In this document: piece after piece, positions 15,250 to 23,947 of the stretch
Numbering within the stretch: the first letter of the stretch is position 1
Layout: each line of letters opens with the position of its first letter
Assembly: GCF_014205155.1 (NCBI RefSeq)
Contig: NZ_JACHMX010000001.1
Coordinates: 8,060,001-8,124,000 of the forward strand
DNA from: Amycolatopsis umgeniensis
GTDB lineage: Bacteria > Actinomycetota > Actinomycetes > Mycobacteriales > Pseudonocardiaceae
DNA length: 64,000 nucleotides
Direction of reading: 5' to 3'
Notes under the pieces: generated by a model
What the model saw: only the letters and a program-made list of their open reading frames with translations
The model's database searches: none
Told to the model about the DNA's origin: nothing
Translations under genes and position numbers: made by a program

Positions 15250-16871
15250 CCATGGCCGACACGAGACCGGTGGTGATCATCGGCGGTCCTCCGACGTCGA
15301 ACGGCGACCTGCACATCGGGCATATCGCCGGGCCGTACCTCGGCGCCGACGTGCACCGGCGGTATCTGCGCGCGGCGGGCCGCGAGGGTGTGTTCGCCTC
15401 CTGCACCGACGACAGTCAGACCTACCTCGTCACCAGCGCGGCCAGGGTCGGGTCGACACCGCCTGAGCTGGTGAAGCAGTCGACCGAGAACATCCAGCGC
15501 ACGTTCAAGGCGATGGGCGTGGAGGTCGACGGCTTCTCGCCGACCGACGACGGCTACAAGGCGCTCGTCTACGACTACGTCAAACGCTTGTACGACAAGG
15601 GGAAGCTTCGGCTGCGCAAGGTGCGGCTGCCCTACAGTGAGAGCAAGGGCGAGTTCCTGGTCGAGGGTTTCGTCGGCGGAGGCTGCCCGACTTGCCTCGC
15701 CGACAGCCGCGGCGGTTTCTGCGAGGGCTGCGGGCATCCGATCGACTTCGACGCGCTCATCGAGCCGTACTCGGTGCTCGACCCGGCCGACGAGGTGACC
15801 TACCGCGAGACGGAGATCATGGTCTTCCCCGTCTCGGAGTACCGAGAGCAGCTTCTCGCCTACTACGAGGAGCGCGGACCGTCGTGGCGGCCGCATGTGC
15901 TCGGGCTGATGCGGGAGCTGCTGGCCGGGCCGTTGCCGGACTTCGCGATCACGTATCCGGTGAAATGGGGGCTGCCGGCACCGTTCCTCCAGACGCCGGG
16001 GCAGCGGCTCAACGCGTGGGTCGAGGGGATGCCCGCCTCGATGTACTGCACCGAGTACGCGTTGCGGCGCAACGGAAAGCCGAAGGTCGCCGACGACGAC
16101 GCGTGGCTCGCGGAGAACGACGCGCGGGTCGTGGTGTTCATGGGATTCGACCCGCTGTTCACCTGGGGCGTCGTCCACGTCGCCGAACTGATCGCCCTGG
16201 AGGGCCGCTACGTCCTCCCGGACACCCTGCTCGTCAACGAGTTCTACGAACTGGAGAACGAGAAGTTCTCCACCAGCAAGGGCCACGTGGTGTGGGCCCG
16301 CGAACTGGCGGCCGAGGTGCCCCGCGACATCGCGCGGTTCCACCTCAACCTCACCGCCCCCGAGTTCGCCCGGACCAACTTCAGCCGCGCGGCGCTGGAG
16401 AAGGTCGCGGGGGAGCGGCTCGTCGCACCCTGGAACGAGCTCGCCGAGACGCTGGCCAAACTCACCGCCGAGGTCGGCGGGGAGAGCGACAGGCTCCCGG
16501 TTACGACCGAAGCCACGGAACGCGCGGCGGCGATGGTCTCCCGGTTCGTCCTGAACTACGAACTCGAGGACTTCAGCCTCAGCCGGGCGGCCGATCTGCT
16601 GGTGCAGCACGTCGAGCGCCTGCGATCGGCGACGAAACGCACGCTGGAGGGCAACCTCGACCAGGAGGTGCTCCGCGGCGCGCTGGGCGACCTCTTCCTC
16701 GAGCTGCGGGCGCTGATCGGCTGCGCCTCGCCGATCCTGATCGATCTCGCCGCGCGTGCCGCCGAAGCGGGCGGGTTCGATCTCAGAATCGCGCCGGACG
16801 CCTTCGACCTCACGCACATCACGGCGTTCGCCGTGCCACCACTGGAATTTCCCCCGACGAGCGAGGTCTGA
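15246..16871 (+). CDS. Methionyl-tRNA-synthetase-like subunit of hydrazine synthetase
   Basis: A 541-residue class I aminoacyl-tRNA-synthetase homologue of the MetRS branch: HIGH motif HIGH (residues 23-26), KMSKS variant KFSTS (340-344), and a zinc knuckle C147/C150/C159/C162. In the hydrazine synthetase family this domain activates an amino-acid carboxylate as adenylate and esterifies it onto the hydroxylamine of N6-hydroxylysine before rearrangement. It is shorter than true MetRS and is cluster-situated, so a housekeeping tRNA role is unlikely. The amino-acid partner (Gly, Glu, Asp or methylaspartate) cannot be read from sequence. Confidence 0.87.
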   Translation: MTMADTRPVVIIGGPPTSNGDLHIGHIAGPYLGADVHRRYLRAAGREGVFASCTDDSQTYLVTSAARVGSTPPELVKQSTENIQRTFKAMGVEVDGFSPTDDGYKALVYDYVKRLYDKGKLRLRKVRLPYSESKGEFLVEGFVGGGCPTCLADSRGGFCEGCGHPIDFDALIEPYSVLDPADEVTYRETEIMVFPVSEYREQLLAYYEERGPSWRPHVLGLMRELLAGPLPDFAITYPVKWGLPAPFLQTPGQRLNAWVEGMPASMYCTEYALRRNGKPKVADDDAWLAENDARVVVFMGFDPLFTWGVVHVAELIALEGRYVLPDTLLVNEFYELENEKFSTSKGHVVWARELAAEVPRDIARFHLNLTAPEFARTNFSRAALEKVAGERLVAPWNELAETLAKLTAEVGGESDRLPVTTEATERAAAMVSRFVLNYELEDFSLSRAADLLVQHVERLRSATKRTLEGNLDQEVLRGALGDLFLELRALIGCASPILIDLAARAAEAGGFDLRIAPDAFDLTHITAFAVPPLEFPPTSEV

Positions 16872-16877
16872 GACCCC

Positions 16878-18134
16878 ATGTCACTCGACACCACCCTCTC
16901 CGCCGACGCGGCCCGGAGTTCCCGGCTCGCCGAACGTCTGCTGGTCCCCGCCGGCTTCGTCACCACGGCGGGCAACGCGTTCCAGATCACCGCCGCCGCG
17001 ATCCTGGTCTTCCACGCCGAACAGACCACCCTGGCGGTCGGCTGGCTGTTCATCGCGGTGTCGATCCCGCAGGTCGCGCTGGCGCTGCTGTTCGGCAAGC
17101 TGGTCGACAAGGTCGACCGTCGGATGCTGTGCGTCGCCGCCGACCTGGTCAGCGCGATGACCGCGTTCGCCCTCCCGGTGTGGCTGTGGATCGGCGGCCC
17201 GGCGAACCTGGGTTCCTACCTGGCGAACTTCCTGCTCGCCTGCACCGCGGCGTTGTTCATGCCCGCGAGCAACGGCCTGATCAAGGAACGGATCGCCGAC
17301 GACCGGCTCGGGAAGTTCAACTCGCACTTCGAGATGGCGAGCAACTCCGGCATGCTGCTGGCGTCGTCGCTGGCGGGGTTCCTGGTGATCTGGTTCGGCG
17401 CCACGCCGCTGTTCATCTTCAACTCGCTGACCTTCGTCCTCTCGGCCGTCCTGGTCTACGCGATCGGCCGCAAACCTGCCAAGGCGCCGGTCGTCACCGA
17501 AGCGGCAGTGGACCCGTCGGCTCCGGTCGAGGCCCCTGTGCACCAGCCGATCAAGCGGCTCGCGCTGTTGTACGCCAACGGGAACATCGGCCTGATGGTC
17601 GCCAACGTCATCCTGACCACGCTGATCCTGCAGACCTTCGCCCAGGGCGCGTGGATGATCGGCGTGGTCGACGCACTGGCCGGAGTCGGCTTCATCGTCG
17701 GCGCCGCCGCGTACGGCAAGGTCAGCAAGCGGTTCAAGGGCATCCATCTGGCCGTGCTCGGCACGCTCGGGAACCTGATCTGCCTCGCGATCCAGCCACT
17801 GCACTACATCGCGCTGATGGCGGCCATCCCGTTCGCCGGGTTCTGCTTCGCCCAAGGCCGGATCGCCGCCCGCACCCTGTTGATGCGGGCCAGCCCGGAG
17901 GACCGGGTCGGCCGGATCTTCGGTGGCACGCAGGCCGTCGGCCTCGGGCTCGGCGTCGGCGCGACGGTCGGTTTGTCCGCGCTCGCGGACGCGACCACCG
18001 TGCCCTACGCGTTCTGGGGCCTGGCGATCCTGCAGGGCGCGATCGTGATCGGCACCTACTTCAGTCTGGCGAAACCGCTGTCGGCTCAGGAAAAGAAGCA
18101 GCCGGCCGAGGTTCTCGAGGCGACCGCCGCCTGA
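16878..18134 (+). CDS. MFS transporter (probable product exporter)
   Basis: A 418-residue major facilitator protein with about 12 membrane segments. The cytoplasmic loop GKLVDKVDRRML between helices 2 and 3 is the MFS motif A, and a longer central loop (about residues 195-220, charged, with KPAKAP) separates the halves. It resembles the MFS_3/enterobactin-exporter-like group. It lies 6 bases after the MetRS-like gene in the middle of the operon, so it most likely exports the cluster product or confers self-resistance. Confidence 0.85.
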   Translation: MSLDTTLSADAARSSRLAERLLVPAGFVTTAGNAFQITAAAILVFHAEQTTLAVGWLFIAVSIPQVALALLFGKLVDKVDRRMLCVAADLVSAMTAFALPVWLWIGGPANLGSYLANFLLACTAALFMPASNGLIKERIADDRLGKFNSHFEMASNSGMLLASSLAGFLVIWFGATPLFIFNSLTFVLSAVLVYAIGRKPAKAPVVTEAAVDPSAPVEAPVHQPIKRLALLYANGNIGLMVANVILTTLILQTFAQGAWMIGVVDALAGVGFIVGAAAYGKVSKRFKGIHLAVLGTLGNLICLAIQPLHYIALMAAIPFAGFCFAQGRIAARTLLMRASPEDRVGRIFGGTQAVGLGLGVGATVGLSALADATTVPYAFWGLAILQGAIVIGTYFSLAKPLSAQEKKQPAEVLEATAA

Positions 18135-18164
18135 GCGCGGCCCGATTCGGAGGAAGCGAAAGTC

Positions 18165-19916
18165 ATGACGGACAAGCCGATCAAGGGCGGCGTCGCGACC
18201 TGGGCCTGCCTGCCAGGATTCCCGCCCGCGGTGATCTTCCCCTTCACCCCGGGCGAGCGCTTCGGCGTGCGGAGCCTCTACGAGTTCCAGATGCTGATGT
18301 ACCGGCCCCTCTACTGGCTGGGCCGCGACGGCGCGCCGGAGATCGACTGGGACCTCAGCGTCGGCGAGGAACCGGTCTGGGACGAGACCGGCCGCACCTG
18401 CGTGGTCCGGATCAAGCCGTGGAAGTGGTCCAACGGCGAGACCGTCTGCGCGGACAACGTCATCTTCTGGATGAACATGCTCAAGGTGAAGGGCCCGAAG
18501 TTCGGCGCCTACTCCGAGGGCTACTTCCCGGACAACCTGGTGTCCTTCGAGAAGGTCGCCGAAGACAAGGTGAGCTTCACCTTCGACAAGGTGTACTCGA
18601 AGAACTGGGTACTGCTGAACCAGCTCACGATGATCACGCCGATGCCGAAGGCGTGGGACCTCACCGCGGACGGTCCCGCCGACGCGACGCACGACATCGC
18701 CCAGGCCGAAGCGGTCTACGAGTTCCTGATGGCGGAGAACGGTGACGTCGTCGAGGAGGACAACTCGCACCGCACCCGTTGGGCCGACAGTCCTGTGTGG
18801 AGTGTCGTCAACGGTCCGTGGCGCCTCAAGAGCTACACCGAGGAAGGCGTCGTCACCTTCGTCCCGAACGAGCATTACAGCGGTCCGAACCCGGCGCATC
18901 TCGACGAATTGCGCCAGGTCTCGACGACGTCGGACGAGCAGCAGTACGAGCTGCTGCAGTCGGGCGACGTCCAGGTCGGCTTCCTGCCGCCGGGGATGGG
19001 CGTCCAGCCGGACGGCGACCCGACGAAGGGCGGGCCGAACCCGCTCGGCGACGGATTCCAGCTGGAACCGCAGATCCTGTTCAACATCAACTTCATGGCG
19101 GTCAACTTCAGCAACCCGACCGTCGCCGGGAACCTGCTCCGGCGGCCCTACGTCCGGCAAGCGCTGCAGAGCTGCTTCGACCAGGAGTACGGCGCGCGCG
19201 AGGTGTACCAGGGTTACGGCTGGAGCCAGACCGGGTCCATCCCGGTGCTGCCCAAGAGCGACCTGGTCTCGCCGAAGATCTCGGAGCGCGGCGGCTTCTG
19301 GCCGTTCGATCTGGAGAAGGCACGGCAGCTGCTCGCGGACAACGGCTGGGACACCCATGCTTCCCCCGCCGTGTGCGTGCGCCCCGGTACCGGGCCCGGT
19401 GAAGCGGGCGAAGGCATCCCGGCCGGCACCGAGCTGAGTTTCTCCCTGCGCTACTGGGAAGGGCGGCCTTCGCTGGCCAGGCTCATGGCGCAGTTCCGGG
19501 ACGACGCGGCGAAGGCCGGGATCGAGATCCGCCTCGAAGAGGTGATGGGGTCGGTCCTGGTCGCGCAGGACGGGCCGGGCGAGGCGCGGATGTGGGAGCT
19601 GTCCTGCTGGGGCGGCGGCTGGGTCTACAACTACCCGACCGGCGAGAACCTCTTCCAGAGCGGCGCCGCCTGCAACTTCAGCAACTACCGCGACGCCAAG
19701 GCGGACGAGCTGATCGCGAAGACGGTCACCTCGGACGGTCTCGAAGCGCTCTACGAGTACCAGGAGTACATCGCCGACCAGGCACCGGTGATCTTCATGC
19801 CGACGTTCCCGCGACGGCTGTTCGAGGTCGCGGGCAACCTGCGCGGGTTCTCGCCGATCAACCCGTACGGCCTGATCAACCCCGAGAACTGGTACTACGT
19901 CGAGGAGTCTTCATGA
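18165..19916 (+). CDS. Family 5 (OppA-type) substrate-binding protein without signal peptide
   Basis: A 583-residue protein with the full extracellular solute-binding protein family 5 fold (GERFGVRSLYEFQMLMYRPLYW near the N-terminus; WKWSNGETVCADNVIFWMNML; late AAGIEIRLEEV and NPYGLINPENWYY). By family it binds peptides or opines for an ABC transporter. Odd: the N-terminus (MTDKPIKGGVATW) has neither a signal peptide nor a lipobox, and no permease or ATPase gene is present. A cytosolic binding or catalytic role is possible; the clavulanate cluster also carries permease-less OppA proteins. GGAGGAAG precedes the ATG. Confidence 0.82.
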   Translation: MTDKPIKGGVATWACLPGFPPAVIFPFTPGERFGVRSLYEFQMLMYRPLYWLGRDGAPEIDWDLSVGEEPVWDETGRTCVVRIKPWKWSNGETVCADNVIFWMNMLKVKGPKFGAYSEGYFPDNLVSFEKVAEDKVSFTFDKVYSKNWVLLNQLTMITPMPKAWDLTADGPADATHDIAQAEAVYEFLMAENGDVVEEDNSHRTRWADSPVWSVVNGPWRLKSYTEEGVVTFVPNEHYSGPNPAHLDELRQVSTTSDEQQYELLQSGDVQVGFLPPGMGVQPDGDPTKGGPNPLGDGFQLEPQILFNINFMAVNFSNPTVAGNLLRRPYVRQALQSCFDQEYGAREVYQGYGWSQTGSIPVLPKSDLVSPKISERGGFWPFDLEKARQLLADNGWDTHASPAVCVRPGTGPGEAGEGIPAGTELSFSLRYWEGRPSLARLMAQFRDDAAKAGIEIRLEEVMGSVLVAQDGPGEARMWELSCWGGGWVYNYPTGENLFQSGAACNFSNYRDAKADELIAKTVTSDGLEALYEYQEYIADQAPVIFMPTFPRRLFEVAGNLRGFSPINPYGLINPENWYYVEESS

Positions 19917-21193
19917 CGCGGCCCGTGGTACTGGTCGGTTTCGTGGCCGCCGCGCTGGGTTCGTCCATCAAGGACTTCCAGCCGGAGGGGTCGGTCATCT
20001 TCGTCGAAGAGCCCGACGTCATCCGCAAGCGCAACGCGCGGGAGACGGTGGCCGGTTCGGCACTGGTGCGCGAACTGATCGAATGGGAGTTCCACCTCCC
20101 CGGCAAGGCGGACGAGTTCTACCACGTCCACCGCGACCTCGATCCGGCCGCGGTGGTGCCGCTGACCGAGTACGCGACACCGTTCGCGGCCCGGCTCGCG
20201 GAACGCTACGGCCTGCCGGGAGCGGGGTTCGGCGCGGCGCAGATCCTGCGGGACAAGGGGGTGCTGCGCCTGGTCAGCCGGGCCGCGGGGATCGCGAACC
20301 CGGGCTCGGCGCGCGTCGAAAGCCCGGCACAGGTCCGCGAGTTCATGGCGCGGCATCCGGGGAAGATCGTGCTGAAGCCCGCGAACCGGCAGGCGTCGGT
20401 GGGCACGCAGGTGATCACCGACGCGGCCGAGGCCGAGCAGGCGTGGGCGAACTGCGTCGTGCAGGACGAGGGGATCTTCGTCCCGGACCGTGCGATGGAA
20501 CTGAAGATGCTGGCCGAGAGCTTCGTCGAGGGCGACGAGTACAGCGTCGAGATGCTGCTGCGGGCCGGCGAGCCGCTGTTCGCGAACGTCACCGGCAAGC
20601 GGTTGTTCCCCGGTCCGCGTCCGGTGGAGCTCGCCCACATCGTCCCCGCCGACATCCCGGACGAGCTGACCGCGCTGCTGAACGAGGAGACGCGGCGGCT
20701 CACCGACGCGGCCGGGTTCCGCACCGGGATCGTCCACTGTGAATGGATCGTCTCGGACGGTGTCCCGTATCTGGTCGAATGCGCCGGCCGGTTCGCTGGC
20801 GACGGCATCATCGAGCTGATCCAGCGCGCGTATCCGGTGGAGCTGAACCGCGCCTACTTCTCGGTGATGAAGGACGAGCCGGTCGCGGACGTGCTGCCGC
20901 GCAAGGCCGAAGGCGGTGCGGCGGTGCGGTTCGTGTCCATCGAACCCGGGCTCATCGAGGACGTGCGCGGGGTGGAGAAGGCGTCGCAGGCCGAAGGCGT
21001 GTTCCTGTGCGACGTCGGTGTCTCGGCCGGTGACCGGTTCGGCGGGCTGCGCAGTTCGTGGGACCGCGTCGGCGATCTGATGGTGACCGCGGACAGCCCG
21101 GCGAAGGCGTTGCGCCTGGCCGAAGAGGCTGTCGCGCTGATCGAGATCGACGTGCGGCCGGACGGCGAAGAGAGGGAGAACGCCGCACCATGA
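19913..21193 (+). CDS. ATP-grasp ligase B
   Basis: A 426-residue ATP-grasp ligase distinct from the one at 12230. Seen: N-terminal domain VVLVGFVAAALGSSIKDF, the ATP-binding loop GKIVLKPANRQASVGTQV (about residue 152), SFVEGDEYSVEML, and the acidic metal-site region VPYLVECAGRFAGDGIIELI. The C-terminal domain (VSIEPGLIEDVRGVE...) is like that of LysX/BtrJ-style amino-acid ligases. It probably forms an amide with an amino acid carboxylate; substrates are unknown. Its ATG overlaps the preceding stop (ATGA), and its own stop overlaps the next start. Confidence 0.85.
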   Translation: MTRPVVLVGFVAAALGSSIKDFQPEGSVIFVEEPDVIRKRNARETVAGSALVRELIEWEFHLPGKADEFYHVHRDLDPAAVVPLTEYATPFAARLAERYGLPGAGFGAAQILRDKGVLRLVSRAAGIANPGSARVESPAQVREFMARHPGKIVLKPANRQASVGTQVITDAAEAEQAWANCVVQDEGIFVPDRAMELKMLAESFVEGDEYSVEMLLRAGEPLFANVTGKRLFPGPRPVELAHIVPADIPDELTALLNEETRRLTDAAGFRTGIVHCEWIVSDGVPYLVECAGRFAGDGIIELIQRAYPVELNRAYFSVMKDEPVADVLPRKAEGGAAVRFVSIEPGLIEDVRGVEKASQAEGVFLCDVGVSAGDRFGGLRSSWDRVGDLMVTADSPAKALRLAEEAVALIEIDVRPDGEERENAAP

Positions 21194-21651
21194 GCATCGA
21201 AGCCGTCCAGCCCGCCCTTCCGGACACAGGTCTCGAGGTGATCGTCACCGGGCTCTCGTCCGACGCGCACACCTGGAACCTGGTGTACCTGGAGCTGTTG
21301 CTGGAGGAACTGGGCTGCCGGGTGACCAATCTCGGCGCCTGCGTCCCGGACGCGACCATCGTGCGCGAATGCACCGTCCGGCGGCCGGATCTGCTGGTGA
21401 TCAGCAGCCTCAACGGGCACGGCTGCCAGGACGGCGTCCGGCTGATGGACACCTTCCGCGCGCAGGCGGAGCTGGTCACGATGCCGGTCGTCATCGGCGG
21501 GAAGCTCGACGTCACCGGTGGCAGCAACGCCGCACGGCTGGTGGAGGCCGGATTCGACGCGGTGTTCGAGGACTCGGGCGGGTTGAGTCCGTTCCGCACC
21601 TTCCTGCACACCCTGTCCGCGCGCACGGGTGCCCCGCTGGGCGCCGGATGA
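21190..21651 (+). CDS. Glutamate mutase (methylaspartate mutase) small subunit, B12-binding
   Basis: A 153-residue cobalamin-binding protein of the GlmS/MutS type. With the large subunit it forms adenosylcobalamin-dependent glutamate mutase, converting L-glutamate to (2S,3S)-3-methylaspartate. Seen: the base-off B12 motif with D25 and the cobalt-ligating H27 (SSDAHTW), the SSLNGHG segment and the IGGKLDVTGG tail-binding loop. Odd: the DxHxxG motif ends in Asn30 instead of Gly. Overlaps of 4 bases on both sides couple it to its neighbours. Confidence 0.85.
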   Translation: MSIEAVQPALPDTGLEVIVTGLSSDAHTWNLVYLELLLEELGCRVTNLGACVPDATIVRECTVRRPDLLVISSLNGHGCQDGVRLMDTFRAQAELVTMPVVIGGKLDVTGGSNAARLVEAGFDAVFEDSGGLSPFRTFLHTLSARTGAPLGAG

Positions 21652-22949
21652 GCCTGCTCGCCCCGCGACGGGGACTTTCGTTCGGCGAGGTGGTCGCGCG
21701 CCACCACGCCAGGGGGGATCTGGTCGTCCAGCCCCGGATGGGATTCGCCGATCCGGGGCGGATGACCAGGGGCCTGCTGGCGACCAGGTCGGCGCGAGCC
21801 GCGACCGTCGGCACCATCACGATCGACAGCTACACCAGGGTCGGCGACCACGAGGCGGCACAGGCGGCGCTGGCCGCCGGCGCCGATCTCAACGGCTATC
21901 CGCTCGCCGACCACGACCCGGAGGTCACGACGGCGTTGCTCGACGGCGTGCTGACCAGGGAGTTCCCGGTGCAGATCCGGCACGGTTCGGCGGATCCGCG
22001 CCGGATCGTGCGGACGCTGCTGGACTTCGGGCTGCACGCGACCGAGGGCGGGCCGGTTTCGTATTGCCTGCCGTACAGCCGGATGCCGCTCTCGGCGGCC
22101 GTCGACAACTGGCGGCGCAGCTGCGAAACGCTGGCCGAGGCGCGGAGCCCTGAGCTGGAGCCGCATCTGGAGACCTTCGGTGGCTGCATGATGGGGCAGC
22201 TGTGCCCGCCCGCGCTGCTGGTCGCGTTGAGCGTGCTCGAGGGAATGTTCTTCTGGCGCCACGGGGTCCGGTGCCTGTCGTTCAGCTACGCGCAACAGAC
22301 CCACGCCGGGCAGGACGAGGAGGCGATCGCCGCGCTGCACGCCCTGATCAGGGAATACGTGCCGCACGCGCGGACGCATGTGGTGGTCTACGGCTACATG
22401 GGCGTCTACCCGAGGACCCCCGGCGGCGCGCTGGCGCTGATCGCGGAGTCCGCGCGGCTGGCCGCCCGCACCGGTGCGAGCAGGCTGATCGTCAAGACCA
22501 CCGCCGAAGCGCACCGGCTGCCGACCGTGGTGGAGAACGTGACCGCCCTCGAACACGCGGCGGAAGCCGCGCGGGGTGTACCCCGGATCGGTCATCTCGG
22601 CGACACCGGGATCCACGCGCAGGCGAAAGCATTGGTGGACAACGTTCTTTCGCTCGACGGCGATCTCGGCAGGGCGCTGGTCACCGCGTTCGCGCGGGGC
22701 CAGCTGGACGTCCCGTTCTGCCTGCATCCGGACAACGCCGGCCGTGCGCGCGGACGGCTGGACTCCAGCGGGCGCCTGGAATGGCAGCGGATCGGCGCGA
22801 TGCCGCTGGGCGATCTCGTCGAGCTGCCCGCGGACCGGCGGATGACGTCGGGCGACCTGCTGGACGCGCTCCGGTACGTCGAGCGGACGTTCGACGAGAA
22901 GTACGGGATGCCCGGAATCGAGACCGTGAAACTAGTACAGGGGAGTTGA
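21648..22949 (+). CDS. Glutamate mutase large subunit (epsilon, TIM barrel)
   Basis: A 433-residue TIM-barrel subunit of glutamate mutase. The three substrate-carboxylate arginines of the clostridial enzyme have clear counterparts: R30 (QPRMGF), R64 (DSYTRVGD) and R111 (IRHGSAD). This supports true glutamate/methylaspartate chemistry. The middle contains ETFGGCMMGQLCPPALLVA and SYAQQTHAGQDEEAI typical of the family. In actinomycetes this enzyme supplies 3-methylaspartate to antibiotics such as friulimicin and vicenistatin; here it presumably feeds the cluster product. Confidence 0.88.
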   Translation: MSLLAPRRGLSFGEVVARHHARGDLVVQPRMGFADPGRMTRGLLATRSARAATVGTITIDSYTRVGDHEAAQAALAAGADLNGYPLADHDPEVTTALLDGVLTREFPVQIRHGSADPRRIVRTLLDFGLHATEGGPVSYCLPYSRMPLSAAVDNWRRSCETLAEARSPELEPHLETFGGCMMGQLCPPALLVALSVLEGMFFWRHGVRCLSFSYAQQTHAGQDEEAIAALHALIREYVPHARTHVVVYGYMGVYPRTPGGALALIAESARLAARTGASRLIVKTTAEAHRLPTVVENVTALEHAAEAARGVPRIGHLGDTGIHAQAKALVDNVLSLDGDLGRALVTAFARGQLDVPFCLHPDNAGRARGRLDSSGRLEWQRIGAMPLGDLVELPADRRMTSGDLLDALRYVERTFDEKYGMPGIETVKLVQGS

Positions 22950-22951
22950 GC

Positions 22952-23947
22952 ATGACCGAAACATCGGAAGCAGCGCTGCCGCCGGGCACCCGCGAGCATC
23001 TGACGTCGCCGGTGACGCAGGCGGCGTTGCGCATCCAGAACAGCATCACCGCGGGCACCCGTGAGTACCTGGGCATGAACGGGTTCGTGGAGTTGCAGCC
23101 GCCGCTGATCGGGCCGGTCACCGACCCGGGATGCCGCGGCGCCAAACAGGTGGACGTCGACTACTACGGGCACAAGTACAAGATGATGACCAGTGTCATC
23201 CTGTACAAGCAGGCGTCGCTGCTCGCTTTCGACAAGATCTTCTACGTCGCCCCGAACGTGCGGCTGGAGCCGCTGGAGACCTCGACCACCGGACGCCATC
23301 TGGTCGAGTTCACCCAGATCGACGTCGAGGTCGCGCGGGCGAGCCGCGAGGACGTCCTCGATCTGGCGCAGGGCCTGCTCCGGCACGTGGTCACGTACAC
23401 GCTGCGCGAGTCCAAAGTGGACCTCGCGACGCTCGGCCGGGACCAGGCGGCGTTCACCGCGCTGCTGGACGAGGACTTCGAGCGGATGACGCACCGCGAG
23501 GCGGTGTCGCGGCTGCAAGGGCTGCTGCACGGGCAGAGCGCCGACGCGGAGATCGACTGGCAGGGCGAGCGGATCATCTCCGAGCAGACGAACCGGCCGT
23601 TCTTCATCGTCGACTACCCCAAAGGGTCGCGCGGGTTCACCGACGGCGAGTCGAGCACCGAACCGGGTGTGCTGCGGAACTTCGACCTCATCGCTTCGGA
23701 CGGCTTCGGCGAACTGTGCAGTGGCGGTGAGCGCACGCACGAGTACCGGCGGCTCATCGAGCGGATGCGGGAGACGGGGGAGAACCCGGCGAAGTACGCC
23801 TGGTATCTCGACCTCGCGCGCGAGGGACTGCCGCCGAGCGCGGGCTTCGGGATGGGGCTGGAGCGGGTGACGCGCTACATCGCCGGGCTGGACGCGGTCT
23901 GGCAGGCCAACGCGTATCCGAAACTGCCCGGGATCGCGACGCCGTGA
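22952..23947 (+). CDS. AsnRS-like class II synthetase paralogue (AS-AR type, putative amide synthetase)
   Basis: A 331-residue class II aminoacyl-tRNA-synthetase catalytic domain close to AspRS/AsnRS: motif 2 region NVRLEPLE...HLVEFTQIDVEV (about residues 95-130) and motif 3 GFGMGLERVTRYIAG near the C-terminus. The N-terminal OB-fold that binds the anticodon is missing. Archaeal proteins with this layout (AS-AR) make asparagine from aspartate and ammonia. In this operon it could form an amide or hydrazide from aspartate or 3-methylaspartate; that substrate is inference. GGGGAG precedes the ATG. Confidence 0.8.
   Translation: MTETSEAALPPGTREHLTSPVTQAALRIQNSITAGTREYLGMNGFVELQPPLIGPVTDPGCRGAKQVDVDYYGHKYKMMTSVILYKQASLLAFDKIFYVAPNVRLEPLETSTTGRHLVEFTQIDVEVARASREDVLDLAQGLLRHVVTYTLRESKVDLATLGRDQAAFTALLDEDFERMTHREAVSRLQGLLHGQSADAEIDWQGERIISEQTNRPFFIVDYPKGSRGFTDGESSTEPGVLRNFDLIASDGFGELCSGGERTHEYRRLIERMRETGENPAKYAWYLDLAREGLPPSAGFGMGLERVTRYIAGLDAVWQANAYPKLPGIATP

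Noticed and set aside
15246..16871. MetRS-like gene considered as housekeeping methionyl-tRNA synthetase or resistance copy
   Set aside because: Short, embedded in an operon with N-hydroxylase and cupin, and lacking the long C-terminal part; the hydrazine synthetase reading fits better.
15692..19358. Very long open frames in other frames and strands over the first operon (over 800 codons)
   Set aside because: High-GC third-position bias makes long shadow frames; they are Arg/Gly/Pro-rich low-complexity sequences without domains, and the sense genes have clear motifs.
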